Positions 34,873-44,925 are shown, counted from the stretch's first letter. The stretch is 64,000 nt of DNA from Pararge aegeria (GCF_905163445.1 NC_053195.1:7306501-7370500); one strand, 5' to 3'. Notes: generated by a model from the letters alone, not told the origin. Program-made: numbers and translations.

Positions 34873-35233
34873 CATAATTTCAAACTCTGTGCTGGGGTAA
34901 AAAACGCTCGCAAATCGCATGCTCGCTACTGAAAGCTTTCCAAGCGAATGTTATAGAGTTAGGAAAATAACTCTGCAGGCCTCTAGTCGAATAGGAGAGT
35001 AGGCTTCAGAACCGCAGACATCAGTGGGAAACTAACAAGACTAATAGTAATAATGATGATTACGTTTATAATTAGCGTGCAGTATGTGCGCAAAAGCACT
35101 GCCTACCCAATATATTTTAACTACGGGGAAGGATTTTAACCATTTCATTTAATTTTGCCTAAATTGATCCCGTTACTAAACATAACTTTGAATCGGTATA
35201 ATCGGGCCGACTGCTTCGTCCGTCTATTATTAT

Positions 35234-35600
35234 TTTGGATAGAAGTAGATGTTACTTTGCGGATATATTATGAAAATTAAGCTTAATTTGCTATACTCCG
35301 CGAAAAGCAGGAGAATCTGTATGGTGTAATTTATAATTTCTTCAATCCTTATACTCCACACCAAACAGATCTTCGGCAATGTACCCTCTACGCACGTTTC
35401 GCTCCGAAACCGGAGCATCCTCAGGAGATGTTGATTTTACTATGAAAAATTGTTACAGTTAACAACTATTAATTGCAATGTCAACGATCTGTTCGGTGTG
35501 GAGTACCTATAAGGATTGAAGAAATTATAAATGACACCATAAAGATTGTCCTGTTATTCGCGGATTATAGCAAATTAAATTTATTTTTTACAATATATTA
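35234..35600 (-). mobile_element. Family F hairpin element, copy F1
   Basis: The tail is at the left ('ggatagaagtagatgttact', 35234 on), followed by two inverted arms. One has 'gctatactccgcgaaaagca', 'atctgtatggtgtaattta', 'tactccacaccaaacagatc' and 'accctctacgcacgtttcgc'; its complement is at 35490-35580. Arms are well over 100 bp, so the transcript would fold into a long hairpin. There is no open frame. A possible 8-bp tattatta duplication lies in AT-rich DNA and is not diagnostic. Confidence 0.75.
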
Positions 35601-35617
35601 TTAATATATAATTATAT

Positions 35618-35792
35618 TTAAAATTCAAAAAATTCAAAATTAATTTATTTCAAGTAGTCCTAATATAACCACTTTTGAAACGTCAAGTCTGTCTGTGTGT
35701 AGAGACTCTACCACCGGTCCGGAAGGCAGATTCTACCGAGAAGAAGCCGGCAAGAAACTCAGCAGTTGCTCTTTTCCAATATAAACAATTTA
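35618..35792 (-). mobile_element. CR1-type LINE 3' tail (family 2)
   Basis: Read on the minus strand it matches the tail at 61860-62073: 'gagcaactgctgagtttctt', 'gccggcttcttctcggtaga', 'cacttttgaaacgtcaagt' on the plus strand, and a TTTGAA-type end. Confidence 0.8.
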
Positions 35793-36246
35793 CATTTTAC
35801 ATTTTATAAATGCATTTTTCTATCTTGTGAGAGATGAAAGCAGAGCCGGAAGCTTCCAAGCAACCTTGTATTTAAAAAAAAAGTGGTTTGAATGCCCTTA
35901 AAACGCCTCTTATTATATGTAGGTATATAAAAAAAAACGCAGGGAATTGCAAGTAAAAAGCAATTTAATATTGTGTTACATGATACCATCGAACGGAATA
36001 AATTTTGCCGTCTATGTAAATTCAGTGAATAGGTAATAACGCAATCGGTTTAAGCTGTGTACGAATGAATCAAATTTTATTTAGCAATCTTCACACACCA
36101 TGTTTTGTCGAGATTATTTTTGCTAAGCTCAATGCTAGGATCCAGTACACGTTGTATTTTTCTATTAGCCTTATTTAACTAAATAAATTATTTACATCTT
36201 TAAGTGCAAGAAGTGGTGATTGCCTAGCTGACAAGTTGCGACTCTG
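35793..36246. other. Unassigned stretch
   Basis: No gene was recognised. Confidence 0.3.
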
Positions 36247-36364
36247 CTACGAATTGGTCTGGTGGGAGGCTTTGGCCGCGGCTAGTTACCACACTACCGA
36301 CAAAGACGTGCCGCTAAGCGATTTAGTGTTCCGGTGCGATGTCGCGTAGAAACCTATTAGGGGT

Positions 36365-36657
36365 CATCATCATCATCATCATCACATCAACCGATAGACG
36401 TCCACTGCTGGACATAGGTCTTTTGTTTCCAAGTTCCACGATTCTGAGCCGCTTGGATCCAGCGGCTACCTGCGACGCGCTTAATGTCGTCTGTCCACCT
36501 CGTTGGGGGTCGACCAACGCTGCGCTTACCAGTTCGGGGCTGCCATTCCAGAACCTTGGAACCCCAACGTCCATCCTTTCTCCAAACTATGTGCCCGGCC
36601 CATTGCCACTTAAGCTTCGCGACTCGTAGAGCTATGTCGGTAACTTTGGTTCTTCTA
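36365..36657 (-). mobile_element. RTE-type LINE 3' end with target duplication
   Basis: This is a 293-bp, 5'-truncated minus-strand insertion, flanked by a perfect 10-bp duplication TATTAGGGGT at 36355-36364 and 36658-36667. It ends in (ATG)n, as RTE-clade elements end in short tandem repeats. Almost no 3' UTR exists: the stop codon lies inside the terminal GGTTGATG word that leads into the ATG repeats. SINE-A copies share that same terminal word. Confidence 0.88.
36387..36656 (-). pseudogene. RTE ORF2 C-terminal fragment, frame still open
   Basis: About 90 codons are open to TGA at 36387-36389. The peptide includes 'KLKWQWAGHIVWRKDGRWGS', 'GKRSVGRPPTRWTDDIK', 'AGSRWIQAAQNRGTWK' and 'TYVQQWTSIG'. 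This is the well-known C-terminus of lepidopteran RTE-type endonuclease/reverse transcriptases: an 'L.W.GHi.R' block, 'GRP..RW.DDi', then 'W...A..R..W'. It has neither endonuclease nor reverse transcriptase, hence a dead fragment. The undamaged frame points to recent insertion. Confidence 0.8.
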
Positions 36658-36685
36658 TATTAGGGGTATGACTACTATACTTCAA

Positions 36686-36940
36686 AGTCAAAGTCAAAAA
36701 TATCTTTATTCAAGTAGGCCCACAGGTGGCACTTTTGATGCGTACATAAGAACCACACGGTAGTGAGATGATGGCGATAACCACATTCGTAAACTTAAAA
36801 CTAAAGCTACGAGGGTTCCAAACGCGTCCTGGTCTAAGAAGAAGCCCACAACAAACTTAGCCGGGTGTTTTTTTTTTGTTATCACCATCTCACAATGTCA
36901 TTTTAAATTATTAGAAGAGCAACCTGGTTAGAGCAATAAT
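36686..36940 (-). other. 3' UTR of the CR1-group LINE
   Basis: It follows the ORF2 stop at 36941-36943. Landmarks kept in the 20.1- and 49.8-kb copies are 'tgagatggtgataac', 'gtttgttgtgggcttcttct', 'cgtttggaaccctcgtagct' and 'cttgaataaag'. The terminal repeat differs among copies (TTTGAC here, TTTGAA in the others). Confidence 0.8.
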
Positions 36941-37546
36941 TTACACCCAAGCTTTTTTATCGTTTACGTAGTCCTTTATACTATAATAGGACTTTTCTAT
37001 AAGCTTACGTTTAATACAAACTTTGAACTTTTTAAGAGACATCTCCAAGATGACAATTGGTAGTTTATTGTAGAATTGTATGCAATTTCCTTTAAACGAA
37101 TTATGAATTTTATGTAACCTAGTATATTGCACTGTAAGTTTATTCTTACTTCTAATGTTTAAATTATTGCAGTCACATTTTTTCTTAAATTTAGAAATGT
37201 TTTTATGAACGTACATTAAATTTTCAAATATGTACTGACTATACACTGTCATTATTTTAAAATCTTTAAATTTATCTCTCAATGACTCTCTCGGACCCAT
37301 TTTGTAGATAGAACGAACAGCCCTCTTCTGCAGCACGAAAATAGTGCTAATATCAGCAGCATTACCCCAAAGTAAAATTCCATATGACATAATGCTGTGA
37401 AAGTAACTAAAATATACCAGTCTCGCAGTTTCTACGTCGGTCATATGGCGTATCTTCTTTACCGCATAGGCAGCAGAACTAAGCCTGTTCGATAAATTAT
37501 TTACATGAGGGCCCCATTGAAGTTTCGAATCTAACGTTATTCCTAG
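36941..37546 (-). pseudogene. LINE ORF2, C-terminal domain (after frameshift)
   Basis: The frame is open from the 37547-37551 frameshift to the stop at 36941-36943. It begins with the block that follows the reverse transcriptase ('FLGITLDSKLQWGPHVNNL'), then 'ETARLVYFSYFHSIMSYGIL', 'LWGNAADISTIFVLQKRAVR', 'YSQYIFENLMYVHKN', and ends with 'IQFYNKLPIVILEMSLKKFK' and a lysine-rich tail. The 'L.lvY.s...s...YGi.lWG' and 'lQKraiR' blocks are hallmarks of CR1-like ORF2 C-termini. The longest ATG-initiated frame (37444-36941, 167 codons) starts inside the domain and is not a real start. Confidence 0.85.
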
Positions 37547-38742
37547 AAAAACTGTCGTAATCCTCCAGTTTCAGTTCCTCATTATTAAGTAGTACAGTGG
37601 TTTTCACGTGTTTAACATTAGGTAAAGTGAATTTTATACTCTTGGTTTTTTTTCCGTTAAGAACCAAATTATTAGCTTCAAACCACTGTACCACTTTAGC
37701 GAGAGAGTTGTTTACGTCGTCAAAAGCTAGTTCACGTCGATTTATTTTAAAAGTCAGTGATGTATCATCGGCAAACAGAACTATCCCGTGTTTATCCTTG
37801 GCAAGGTAAGGAAGGTCATTAATGTAAATAAGGAACAGAAATGGTCCTAATATAGACCCCTGTGGGACACCTATTATCATAACTGATCCATTAGACCGTT
37901 TTCCATTTACGTCGACTTTCTGAATTATATCGCGTAGATAGTTACTCATTAAGTCTAGAGCTACACCCTGAATTCCATAGTGGTGTAGTTTCCTAACTAA
38001 CGTTTCGTGTTGAACACAATCAAACGCCTTAGATAAGTCACAGAACACACCAAGTGCATCACGTGACTCCTCCCAGGCTTCAAATATGTTTTGTATTAGC
38101 TCAACACCTGCGTCGATTGTTGAGCGACCCCGTGTGAAACCAAATTGCTTAATATGAAGTAAATTATACTTATGAAAATGGTAAAGTAATTGATTTAAAA
38201 TGAGTTTTTCAAAGATTTTACTGAAAGTGGGTAGTACGGATACTGGTCTAAAGTTAGTGGGGTCAGAAGTACTACCCGATTTAAACAATGGAACTATTTT
38301 ACTAAGTTTCATTAAGTCAGGAAACACACCACAATCTATACAATTATTAAATATTAAGGCTAAATCGGGTGCAACAATATCAATCAATGATTTGACAACG
38401 TTTACGGAAATGCCCCACAGATCATTTGTTTTTTTATTAATTAATAATTTAAAGGCTTTAATAACGTCAGAGCCACTAACATGCGTGAATTTAAAAGAAT
38501 GGTTACACTCAGGCACATTTTCCTTTAATAGAGAGAGAGCCATATCTGGTGAAGAGTTTAATGATTCTGTTGTGGAGACGGGAATGTTGGTAAAGAAGGT
38601 TTCAAAAGCAGTAGCCACCTCGAAATCTGTTGTTAAGGCTTTATTATCTACATTAAGTTTAAAGTTAATATTTCGTGGTGTTACTCTTCCCGTCTCCTCA
38701 TTAATTATGTTCCAAGTAGTTTTGATTGCATTGCTGCTATTT
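37547..38742 (-). pseudogene. LINE ORF2, reverse transcriptase domain
   Basis: This is an RNA-dependent DNA polymerase that copies LINE RNA at nicked chromosomal target sites. In the 439-residue frame (38816-37497) the palm motifs are intact: 'FRPVSVLPTFSKIFEKLI' (about 189-206), 'QFGFTRGRST' (from 224), motif A with D260 and 'LSKAFD' to 266, motif B 'GVPQGSILGP' (316-325), motif C FADD (348-351) and motif D 'LVLNGKKTKSIKF'. The first 25 residues of that frame are out of phase. A single extra base at about 38743-38745 separates it from the linker, and an extra base in the T run at 37547-37551 breaks the exit. With both aspartates of FADD kept, loss of function looks recent. Confidence 0.93.
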
Positions 38743-39012
38743 TTAATTTTCACGTTCAGCATACAATTCGTACAGCTTTTGCCTATTTTTATGAAGTTCA
38801 ACTGTCGCCCACTCACTAAAATTTAATGTATCAGTAATCACAACCGACTTACTAGTAAATATAGAATGAAATAGTCTATTAAAGGTATTGAAAAAGGAGC
38901 TGTACATTGCATTTGGAGTCGCCCCTGAGGGTAGGAATGGGAGGTCATTTACTAGGCTAATTCTCATTTTCTCTATGTGGTTGGATGTTACAGGAACAAA
39001 TGTTATTTTACG
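38743..39012 (-). pseudogene. LINE ORF2, linker between endonuclease and reverse transcriptase
   Basis: In the same frame as the endonuclease, just after its in-frame TAA (39013-39015), reading continues through 'RKITFVPVT', 'MRISLVNDLPFLPSG', 'MYSSFFNTFNRLFHS' and 'HKNRQKLYELYAEREN'. The K/R-rich 'hkNRqklYelya' block precedes reverse transcriptase in many CR1-like proteins. It ends at the frameshift near 38745. Confidence 0.8.
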
Positions 39013-39822
39013 TTAAGAAACATTTTTCTTCACATTTTCAAATTGAATAATTTGACCACAATGATCAGAGTCTAATATACTAATAATATTTTTGCTTATA
39101 GGAATTATATTTGTAAAGATGTTATCCAAACAGGTGGCGCTAGTAGCAGTTATTCTTGTGGGCTCCATGAACATATTTGATAGATTGTAAGTTTTAAATA
39201 AATTCAATAACTTGATACTTAAAGAGTTATTTTCTAAAATGTTTACATTAATATCTCCGCATATTATTAACTTTTTATTACACTTTGATATTTTAAATAA
39301 CACTTCATCCATTACCTTTTCAAAAAGATCAAAGTTTGACAAGGGTGGCCTATAAACAGTAACAATTATAAATTGCTCTAGTTCAACCGAGGCTAGCTCT
39401 ATTGTCCGTTCAACAGAAAGGCTAACAATATCGTTTCTGTTTTTAAATTTTAAATTTTTATTTAATAAAATTAAAGAGCCTCCATGAATCGCTGTAACCC
39501 TGGTGAACGAACTACCAACCTGGTGGTTACCAAAATTAAACAAATATTCATGGGTTTTCAACCAGTGCTCAGTTATACATAAAATGCTAATGTTAAAATC
39601 ATTTAAAAATAATTCAATCTCTAAGTCTTTTCCTCTAATACATTGAATATTTTGGTGAACCAAGTTGATATAATTAGAATTAGATTTTTTATTATATTTT
39701 TGGTTTAATAGTACATTGTGCGACCCCTTACTATAATTTTTTTCATATATGCCTGAGGGAGACTCAGTTGTCTGCTTTTCTAAGCAAGAGAAAACCTCTG
39801 TTGTCTCCTTAACTAGTTTAAA
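39013..39822 (-). pseudogene. LINE ORF2, apurinic-type endonuclease domain
   Basis: The frame is open from after a TAG at 39823-39825 to the in-frame TAA at 39013-39015. Numbering from the TTG at 39663, catalytic and structural residues of the exonuclease-endonuclease-phosphatase fold are all present: N5 ('HQNI'), E32 ('TEHWL'), 'VYRPP' (103-107), D137 and N139 ('GDINVN') and 'SDH' (199-201). This enzyme nicks the target to prime reverse transcription. About 50 further codons upstream are open with no ATG; they follow the ORF1 stop closely, so ORF2 translation probably used reinitiation or a start lost in this copy. The TAA probably replaced a sense codon such as CAA. Confidence 0.92.
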
Positions 39823-40058
39823 CTAAAATGACTTGGAATAATTGCCAAGGTTTTCATGTCAAAACTATTACACTGCTCAATAAAAGCAGCTGGTTTAGCC
39901 AAGTTCTTGGCTGTTATGGTAAAAAAATATGATAGCGAAACAGCTATCTGTTGTTTAGAATAGTGTGATAGGTAATATCTATCTCGGTACAAATTATAAG
40001 TAGGATTAGCACATTTGCTAAAGTCTATACCATGAAAACTTCCTGACAGGTTAGCCAG
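39813..40058 (-). pseudogene. LINE ORF1, C-terminal fragment
   Basis: An 81-codon frame ends at TAG 39813-39815, overlapping the opening of the ORF2 frame by a few bases. It reads 'NLSGSFHGIDFSKCANPTYN', 'LYRDRYYLSHYSKQQIAVSL', 'TITAKNLAKPAAFIEQ', 'MKTLAIIPSHFSLN'. ORF1 of several CR1-like elements ends in an SGNH esterase whose last block is 'D..HLs..G...la'. 'RDRYYLSHYSKQQIAVSL' could be a diverged version with the catalytic His replaced by Tyr. This identification is tentative. The upstream part is missing because the element is 5'-truncated near 40069. Confidence 0.5.
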
Positions 40059-40082
40059 CTATAACTTTAACTATAACTTCAA

Positions 40083-40364
40083 TAAAGTAGGTACCTATGA
40101 TTAACAGTAAAACTAAGAAATAGAATCGAATTAATATTAAACTTGTCATTCTTTCAATTGAAATGATAATCTTTCATTCTTTACAAGATTATGAATTAAT
40201 GCAAAAGCACAAATATAAATCATAGATTTTGTGAATGATACCAAAATGTATGTGCGTAAATAACCATATGTCCGCCCAGTTTAAATTTATTTCTAAATTG
40301 TTTGTTAAGTGATGTGAGATATATCTATGTATGAGGGAAATCATAAACGGGTTTTTTTATTAAA
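40083..40364. other. Unassigned stretch
   Basis: No feature was recognised. The SINE-B that holds the left side of the LINE does not clearly resume here. Confidence 0.3.
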
Positions 40365-40640
40365 GCCATTTAGGCGCAGGCGCGAGCGCTGTAGTTGTAT
40401 GCAGCAGGTCCCGAGTTCGATCCCCAGCCGGGGCAATTTGGGAATAAATGACTTCAAAATTTTCTCTGATCTGGTGTAGTGCGAAACTTCAGCTGTGGCT
40501 AGTTACCACCCTACTTCTAGTTACCATCGTAGTTTTCCGGTACGATATCGCGTAGATACCGATTAGGAGTAAAGGTTTAACAAAGATAAGTTACGATCAG
40601 GTGAGATTGCAGACAATGGCTAACCCGTAGTGGAATAAAA
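40365..40640 (+). mobile_element. SINE-B, near full length
   Basis: The tRNA-like head includes 'cccgagttcgatccccagcc' (B box). It is followed by 'gggcaatttgggaataaa', 'gtggctagttaccaccctac', 'ggtacgatatcgcgtagata' and the tail 'gatcaggtgagattgcaga', 'aatggctaaccc'. This head-bearing copy fixes the SINE-B orientation. Confidence 0.85.
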
Positions 40641-41000
40641 AAAACAGTCACCTATGCATTAGTATCTATACAAATATTTAAAATTCATAGAGTTGGTGTA
40701 TCTGAAAAAAATTTACCAGGGGTACATTAATCAAATAGCTGCGAACATGTTGTTGGAAAATTCATAGCAGATCACTGTTTAGGTACGTTACGATAATTCA
40801 TGTATATATCTACTATGAAAGTTTAGCTTAATATTCTATAATCTACACAACCAGTGCAGTGCGGGCTATAATTTTATGTTTTATACATTACACGTAATCC
40901 AAAATACGAACTCTACTAATACACACATATTTACTGTAAAAAAGGTAACTTAGCTGTTTGGGTTAATTTATATTTGGATAAAACACATCATCCAGAGCAC

Positions 41001-41135
41001 AATAAATACAAAACAAAAGAAGCACGAAAAAAAATTATAACAATCTGGCTTAAAAACCTACGCCAGTGGTTTAATAAAAGCACCCGATTACTTTTTAAAG
41101 CAACTGTTCCCCAAGTTGTAAAAAGCTCGCAGATC
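41001..41135 (+). pseudogene. LINE ORF C-terminal remnant
   Basis: The peptide 'WLKNLRQWFNKSTRLLFKAT' followed by 'VPQVVKS' resembles the 'WLKNLRqWFg..t..LFraAV.kV' block near the C-terminus of lepidopteran endonuclease/reverse transcriptases. No other domain of that protein is nearby, so this is a small relic. Confidence 0.45.
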
Positions 41136-41167
41136 TCATTAGTTACGAAAAGAAGTATACTACGACA

Positions 41168-41392
41168 TAAATAAATATACTAAGACAATACACACATCGC
41201 CATCTAGCCCCACAGAAAGCGTAGCTTGTGTTATAAATTAATATTTTTATGAATAATGTAGGTACATAAATACTTAAAATAACGGACTGAAAAACCTTCA
41301 TGTTCATCACACAAACATTTTCCATTTGTGGGAATCGAACCCACAGCCATAGATATAGAGAGCAGGGTCGCTGCCCACTGCGCCCATCGCCC
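41168..41392 (-). mobile_element. SINE-D, full length with small deletion
   Basis: On the minus strand this has the head ('gcgcagtgggcagcgaccct'), the B box (complement of 'ggaatcgaaccc', near 41331-41342) and a body with 'ggggctagatggcgatgtgt'. The 'gggtactaagat' segment is deleted. Confidence 0.85.
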
Positions 41393-43044
41393 GTCAAAAT
41401 AATGCTTATGCCAATCGAAATATATACCTTCCTATTATAAGCATACGCGAATGAAACTATAATGTGTTGCATACATTAAACATTCAAATTAGATGAAAAC
41501 AATCCGAGCCGACTAGTGATGGACAGTCAATCTCGTATTGTATAAGATTTGCATAAAAATCCGCCGAGGATCGGCTGGATGTTTTAAATGCAGATTCGCA
41601 GAGTACGATCAGAACAATGATACGAAGCTCAACGCTAATATGTTCATGGATATGCCGCTGATATTTTTAATCTGTATTTATTTGCATTTCTTTTTATTGA
41701 ATGAATAATAGTGTGATTATTGTAAATGGTAATCGGATAAGATACAGTACATACTTCAACTAGTATACAAATAATGATTTAAAGTATGAAACCTAAATAA
41801 CTATGAACTTTTTTTACTTCTAACCTTAGGTACCTAGTGGTAAGTGTTGATGCAGCCTAATATGTTAGCTGGCTATGAGTGTGGCAGTTCTATATTAGAC
41901 CCCTAATCGGTGTTAGTAAGAAATAGGAAAGGAATTAAAAAAAGACTCTAAAAAAAATCTTTTTACTTAGTTATATAAAGCTTTACAGAGATTGTTTATG
42001 TGTTAAGGGAAAGCGGTTGTATATGTGTTTTGTTTGTTCAAGTTTCTAAAAAAAATATCTTCAAAAGTATTAGACCGATAGTTTAACAATAAAATAGCGC
42101 GTAAATATTTTACCTGATACGTTAATAATATCCGCCGTTCTTTTCTAAATTTTAAAAGTAAGCAATATTTTGCTTCCATTTAGAATTCAAATAAAAGCTT
42201 TTATTATTTATTATTCATTTATTATTATTAATATGATTATCTTAGTTACCTGCATTACGTGAAATTAACGGTAAATAAACTAAACATACGAGTACCTAAT
42301 GGAATACATATATGTCGTCTTTAATAATCTTAATACTTTAGATATTATGTATGTTAACATATGTAGGAGTGGAAACCATAAACTAGTCACATACGTATCG
42401 AAAGGAAACAATCTTGTTGGTTTGATGATATCACCAAACTTGATGCTAAAAGTGGATGAGAATAACTCGAGAGCAAAATGAGGCTTGGTCTTATGATATG
42501 CATCAGCATATGATAAGACCTATGTCCAACAATGGATTATTGCAGGCAATAAAGAAAGAGACGGAAAGGTAAATAAAAAGTTGCAATGTGAGATGTACCT
42601 TGTAGGTACCTACATTGAATTTAGTATTCTAAATTAATCCAATAATCGTAAAGTAAAGTATATACCAACTTATTTTAAACTTACCTTCTTGTAGCTATAT
42701 AATCACATGTAAATGTAGAGTGACTTACCTGCAATAAAAAAAGTACATTTTATTTGTTTGTTATTAGCCTCGTATAATTTTATTAGCGAATTAGTTTTAA
42801 TAAAATAATGTTATTACTATTTGTCCACATTTGTCCGTTACTGTCCGTTTTTTATAGCTCTGGTATCGGACTCGAGGTAAAAATCGCATAAAACTGATCG
42901 CGTTTGAATATATTATTACGAATACGTAAAGTTGAGGAGTATATGAAATTTTAATCAACATACAGCTTGTAGAAGTGAAACAATTCAAACGTATACTGAG
43001 CACCAACAAAACACAAAAATAAATTAAAGTTTATTTATTTAATA
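41393..43044. other. Mostly unassigned; SINE-B fragment at 41815-41930
   Basis: The minus-strand SINE-B piece shows 'ctagtggtaagtgttgatgc', 'agcctaatatgttagctgg' and 'cccctaatcggt'. Elsewhere there is AT-rich DNA with no gene. Confidence 0.4.
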
Positions 43045-43790
43045 AACATTAAGTTTTATTTGCTATACTCCGCGAAACGAAGGAGAAATGGTAAGGTTCT
43101 CATTTCTTCAATTTTTACACTCCGCACCAAACAGATCTTCCGCAATGTATGTACTCTCTTCGTCTTAATATTTCGTCGTCCTCACGAAATGTTGAATTTA
43201 CAATCAAAATGTGGAGTATTTAGACTAAAGAAATTATAAATAATAACGTACAGATTATTCTGCTTTTCGAAGATAGCAAATAAAGCTTAATGTTTATTAA
43301 ATATTACGACGCACTCTAAAAAAAAATTGGTTATTCCTAACAAGATAGTGATTGTTGTGATCAAGCATCTTGATTCCATACGAGCCTAACAAGAACATAG
43401 ATACATCAAATAAGATGATAATGATTGTTTATCATAATTCAATGGACTGGGCAACTGTATTGCTCTTATTATTGTTACTTAACTAAGGCATATTCTTAAC
43501 TGATTCAATTTACGTACTTGTTTAAGCTAAATAATTAAAAATGATCTAATCATACAAAGAAGTAAATAATAATAGAAACAACGTATTTATTTGTTAGAAT
43601 CAATGAACATACCTACATTGTTAGCTCAATCTATAATGAACTTGCTGCTATAACTAATCAGCTTGTTGTTATGTTTATTATCATAATTGTTATAATTTAT
43701 ATAACGTCAACTAAGAGAAAATTTCTCTTAGTTGGCTTTCTATTTTTAGAGTGCGGAATTCCGAAAAGTAACGCCTGCTTTTATACGAAA
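43045..43790 (+). mobile_element. Family F hairpin element, copy F2, split by a MITE
   Basis: The arms are at 43060-43290 ('gctatactccgcgaaacg', 'cactccgcaccaaacagatc', complement 'agatagcaaataaagctta'). The F tail resumes at 43755 ('gaattccgaaaagtaacgcc', 'tgcttttat'). The 444-bp piece between them is a separate element. The arms are more eroded than in F3. Confidence 0.7.
43310..43755. mobile_element. MITE with 13-bp terminal inverted repeats
   Basis: It begins CGCACTCTAAAAA and ends TTTTTAGAGTGCG, and sits inside the F2 copy. Near its right end is a near-perfect palindrome (CAACTAAGAGAAA...TTTCTCTTAGTTG, 43708-43734). There is no coding capacity. The duplication is unclear (possibly GA), so the superfamily is not assigned. 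Confidence 0.65.
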
Positions 43791-44844
43791 AAAATACTAA
43801 AATTAGCATTAAGTTGATTGTATGACAGAGTAACACAATCTGCTTTTCTCTTTGATTTCGATGAAAGTTCAAGGTCCAGTATTCGATTCCCGGGTCGGGT
43901 CAAAAGTGAATATTTAAGAAGAGGCAAAGCCATATAAAAAACGAGTAATAAGGAAATAATTGAAAAGCTTATTTAATAATCTAGAGCTGAAAAATCCGAT
44001 AAAACTATATGCTTTTATGCACTAGAGCATAAACGACAACATTGAGAGAATTTAAAGTGAAAAAATATTTATCATTTACAGCACGGCAAAATTAAGGAGC
44101 TATAAATTTTTTGTCATTAGTTTAATAATAAGAGGTGAGGTGGTGTCGCGGGAACAGGATGCCATAATGTCTTTTGTTTTCTAGTTCGTAACAAGCATAC
44201 CAATGATCTGTTATCTTTTTGTTGGTGAGACGTTAGCACTTCACTCGATTATCTCTCCTTTATCTATGTTTTAATTTTTATTTATTTTTAGATTTGAGAC
44301 CTATCTGGGGGGTAAGTCTTAGAGGTAGGTAAGTATAACAGGAACCAATGAGTACAATAAACTGCTTTACCATCCCAAGTTTACGCGCTTCAATTTTATC
44401 TTAACTCCAGGATGATAATAATAATAATTTCTTTAGCCAATAATTTGTAGACTATTGATAAAAATATATTTTAATTTTAAAAGGGTTAATTGCACTGATT
44501 TCTGTTTGCTTTATGCGAAGAATGTTGCATTAAAGTTCTAAATATAACACAGAGTTATAATAATAGAGGAGACGCCATTCATCTCTACTATGTCCCGTTC
44601 AGTCGCAGCACTAGTTGCGTCTGAGGGAGGTACTTAGTTGCATAATAGCTCTTGAGTGCTTGAAAACTGTGGTTGTTTAGAACGAATAAACAATTCAATT
44701 TTCTTGTGTAGTGTGTTGAGAGCGTACTGATAGTATATGAAAGACGAAACGCTTGCACTACAAGGATAACGGCACAGTGCACCACATTTAGTTTAGAACA
44801 GTGCTTCTATTTATATCATTGTCGTAATTATGAACACATTAGCG
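43791..44844. other. Unassigned; tRNA-like word near 43880
   Basis: 'agtattcgattcccgggtcg' resembles a SINE B-box region, but no body can be matched in this window. Confidence 0.35.
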
Positions 44845-44925
44845 ACCCACCAGAGGGCGCGGCTCTCCTCCCAGAATTAGAAGGATTTAGGGGTAGACCA
44901 CAAACTTTAGAGAGTTAGTAACTAT
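44845..44925 (-). mobile_element. SINE-A fragment
   Basis: 'gagggcgcggctctcctccc', 'agaattagaaggatttagg' and 'gtagaccacaaac' match the SINE-A 3' half in reverse. Confidence 0.55.

Larger units (their letters stand above)
36247..36685 (+). mobile_element. SINE-B interrupted by an RTE tail
   Basis: The left part at 36247-36364 reads 'tggtctggtgggaggctttg', 'ccgcggctagttaccacact', 'gacaaagacgtgccgctaag', 'gcgatgtcgcgtagaaacc'. A short continuation follows at 36668-36685 after the RTE insertion. The CR1-group LINE then begins at about 36686, so this SINE-B appears to have been a target twice. Confidence 0.7.
36686..40069 (-). mobile_element. CR1-group LINE, about 3.4 kb, 5'-truncated in ORF1
   Basis: This is the largest element in the window. 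In minus-strand order it has the ORF1 C-terminus (39813-40058), ORF2 (36941-39822) and a 3' UTR of about 255 bp ending in 'gaataaagatatttttgact' and TTTGAC repeats. A candidate target duplication ACTATA(A)CTTCAA flanks it (36674-36685 and 40070-40082, one indel). The reverse transcriptase resembles the CR1/Daphne/Crack group rather than Jockey or R1 (inference from motif wording). Three lesions disable ORF2. Relatives lie at 20131-20405 and 49797-50405. Confidence 0.85.

Noticed and set aside
38200..38826. Plus-strand open frame of 208 codons
   Set aside because: It is the antisense shadow of the LINE reverse transcriptase, whose minus-strand product has unmistakable motifs.
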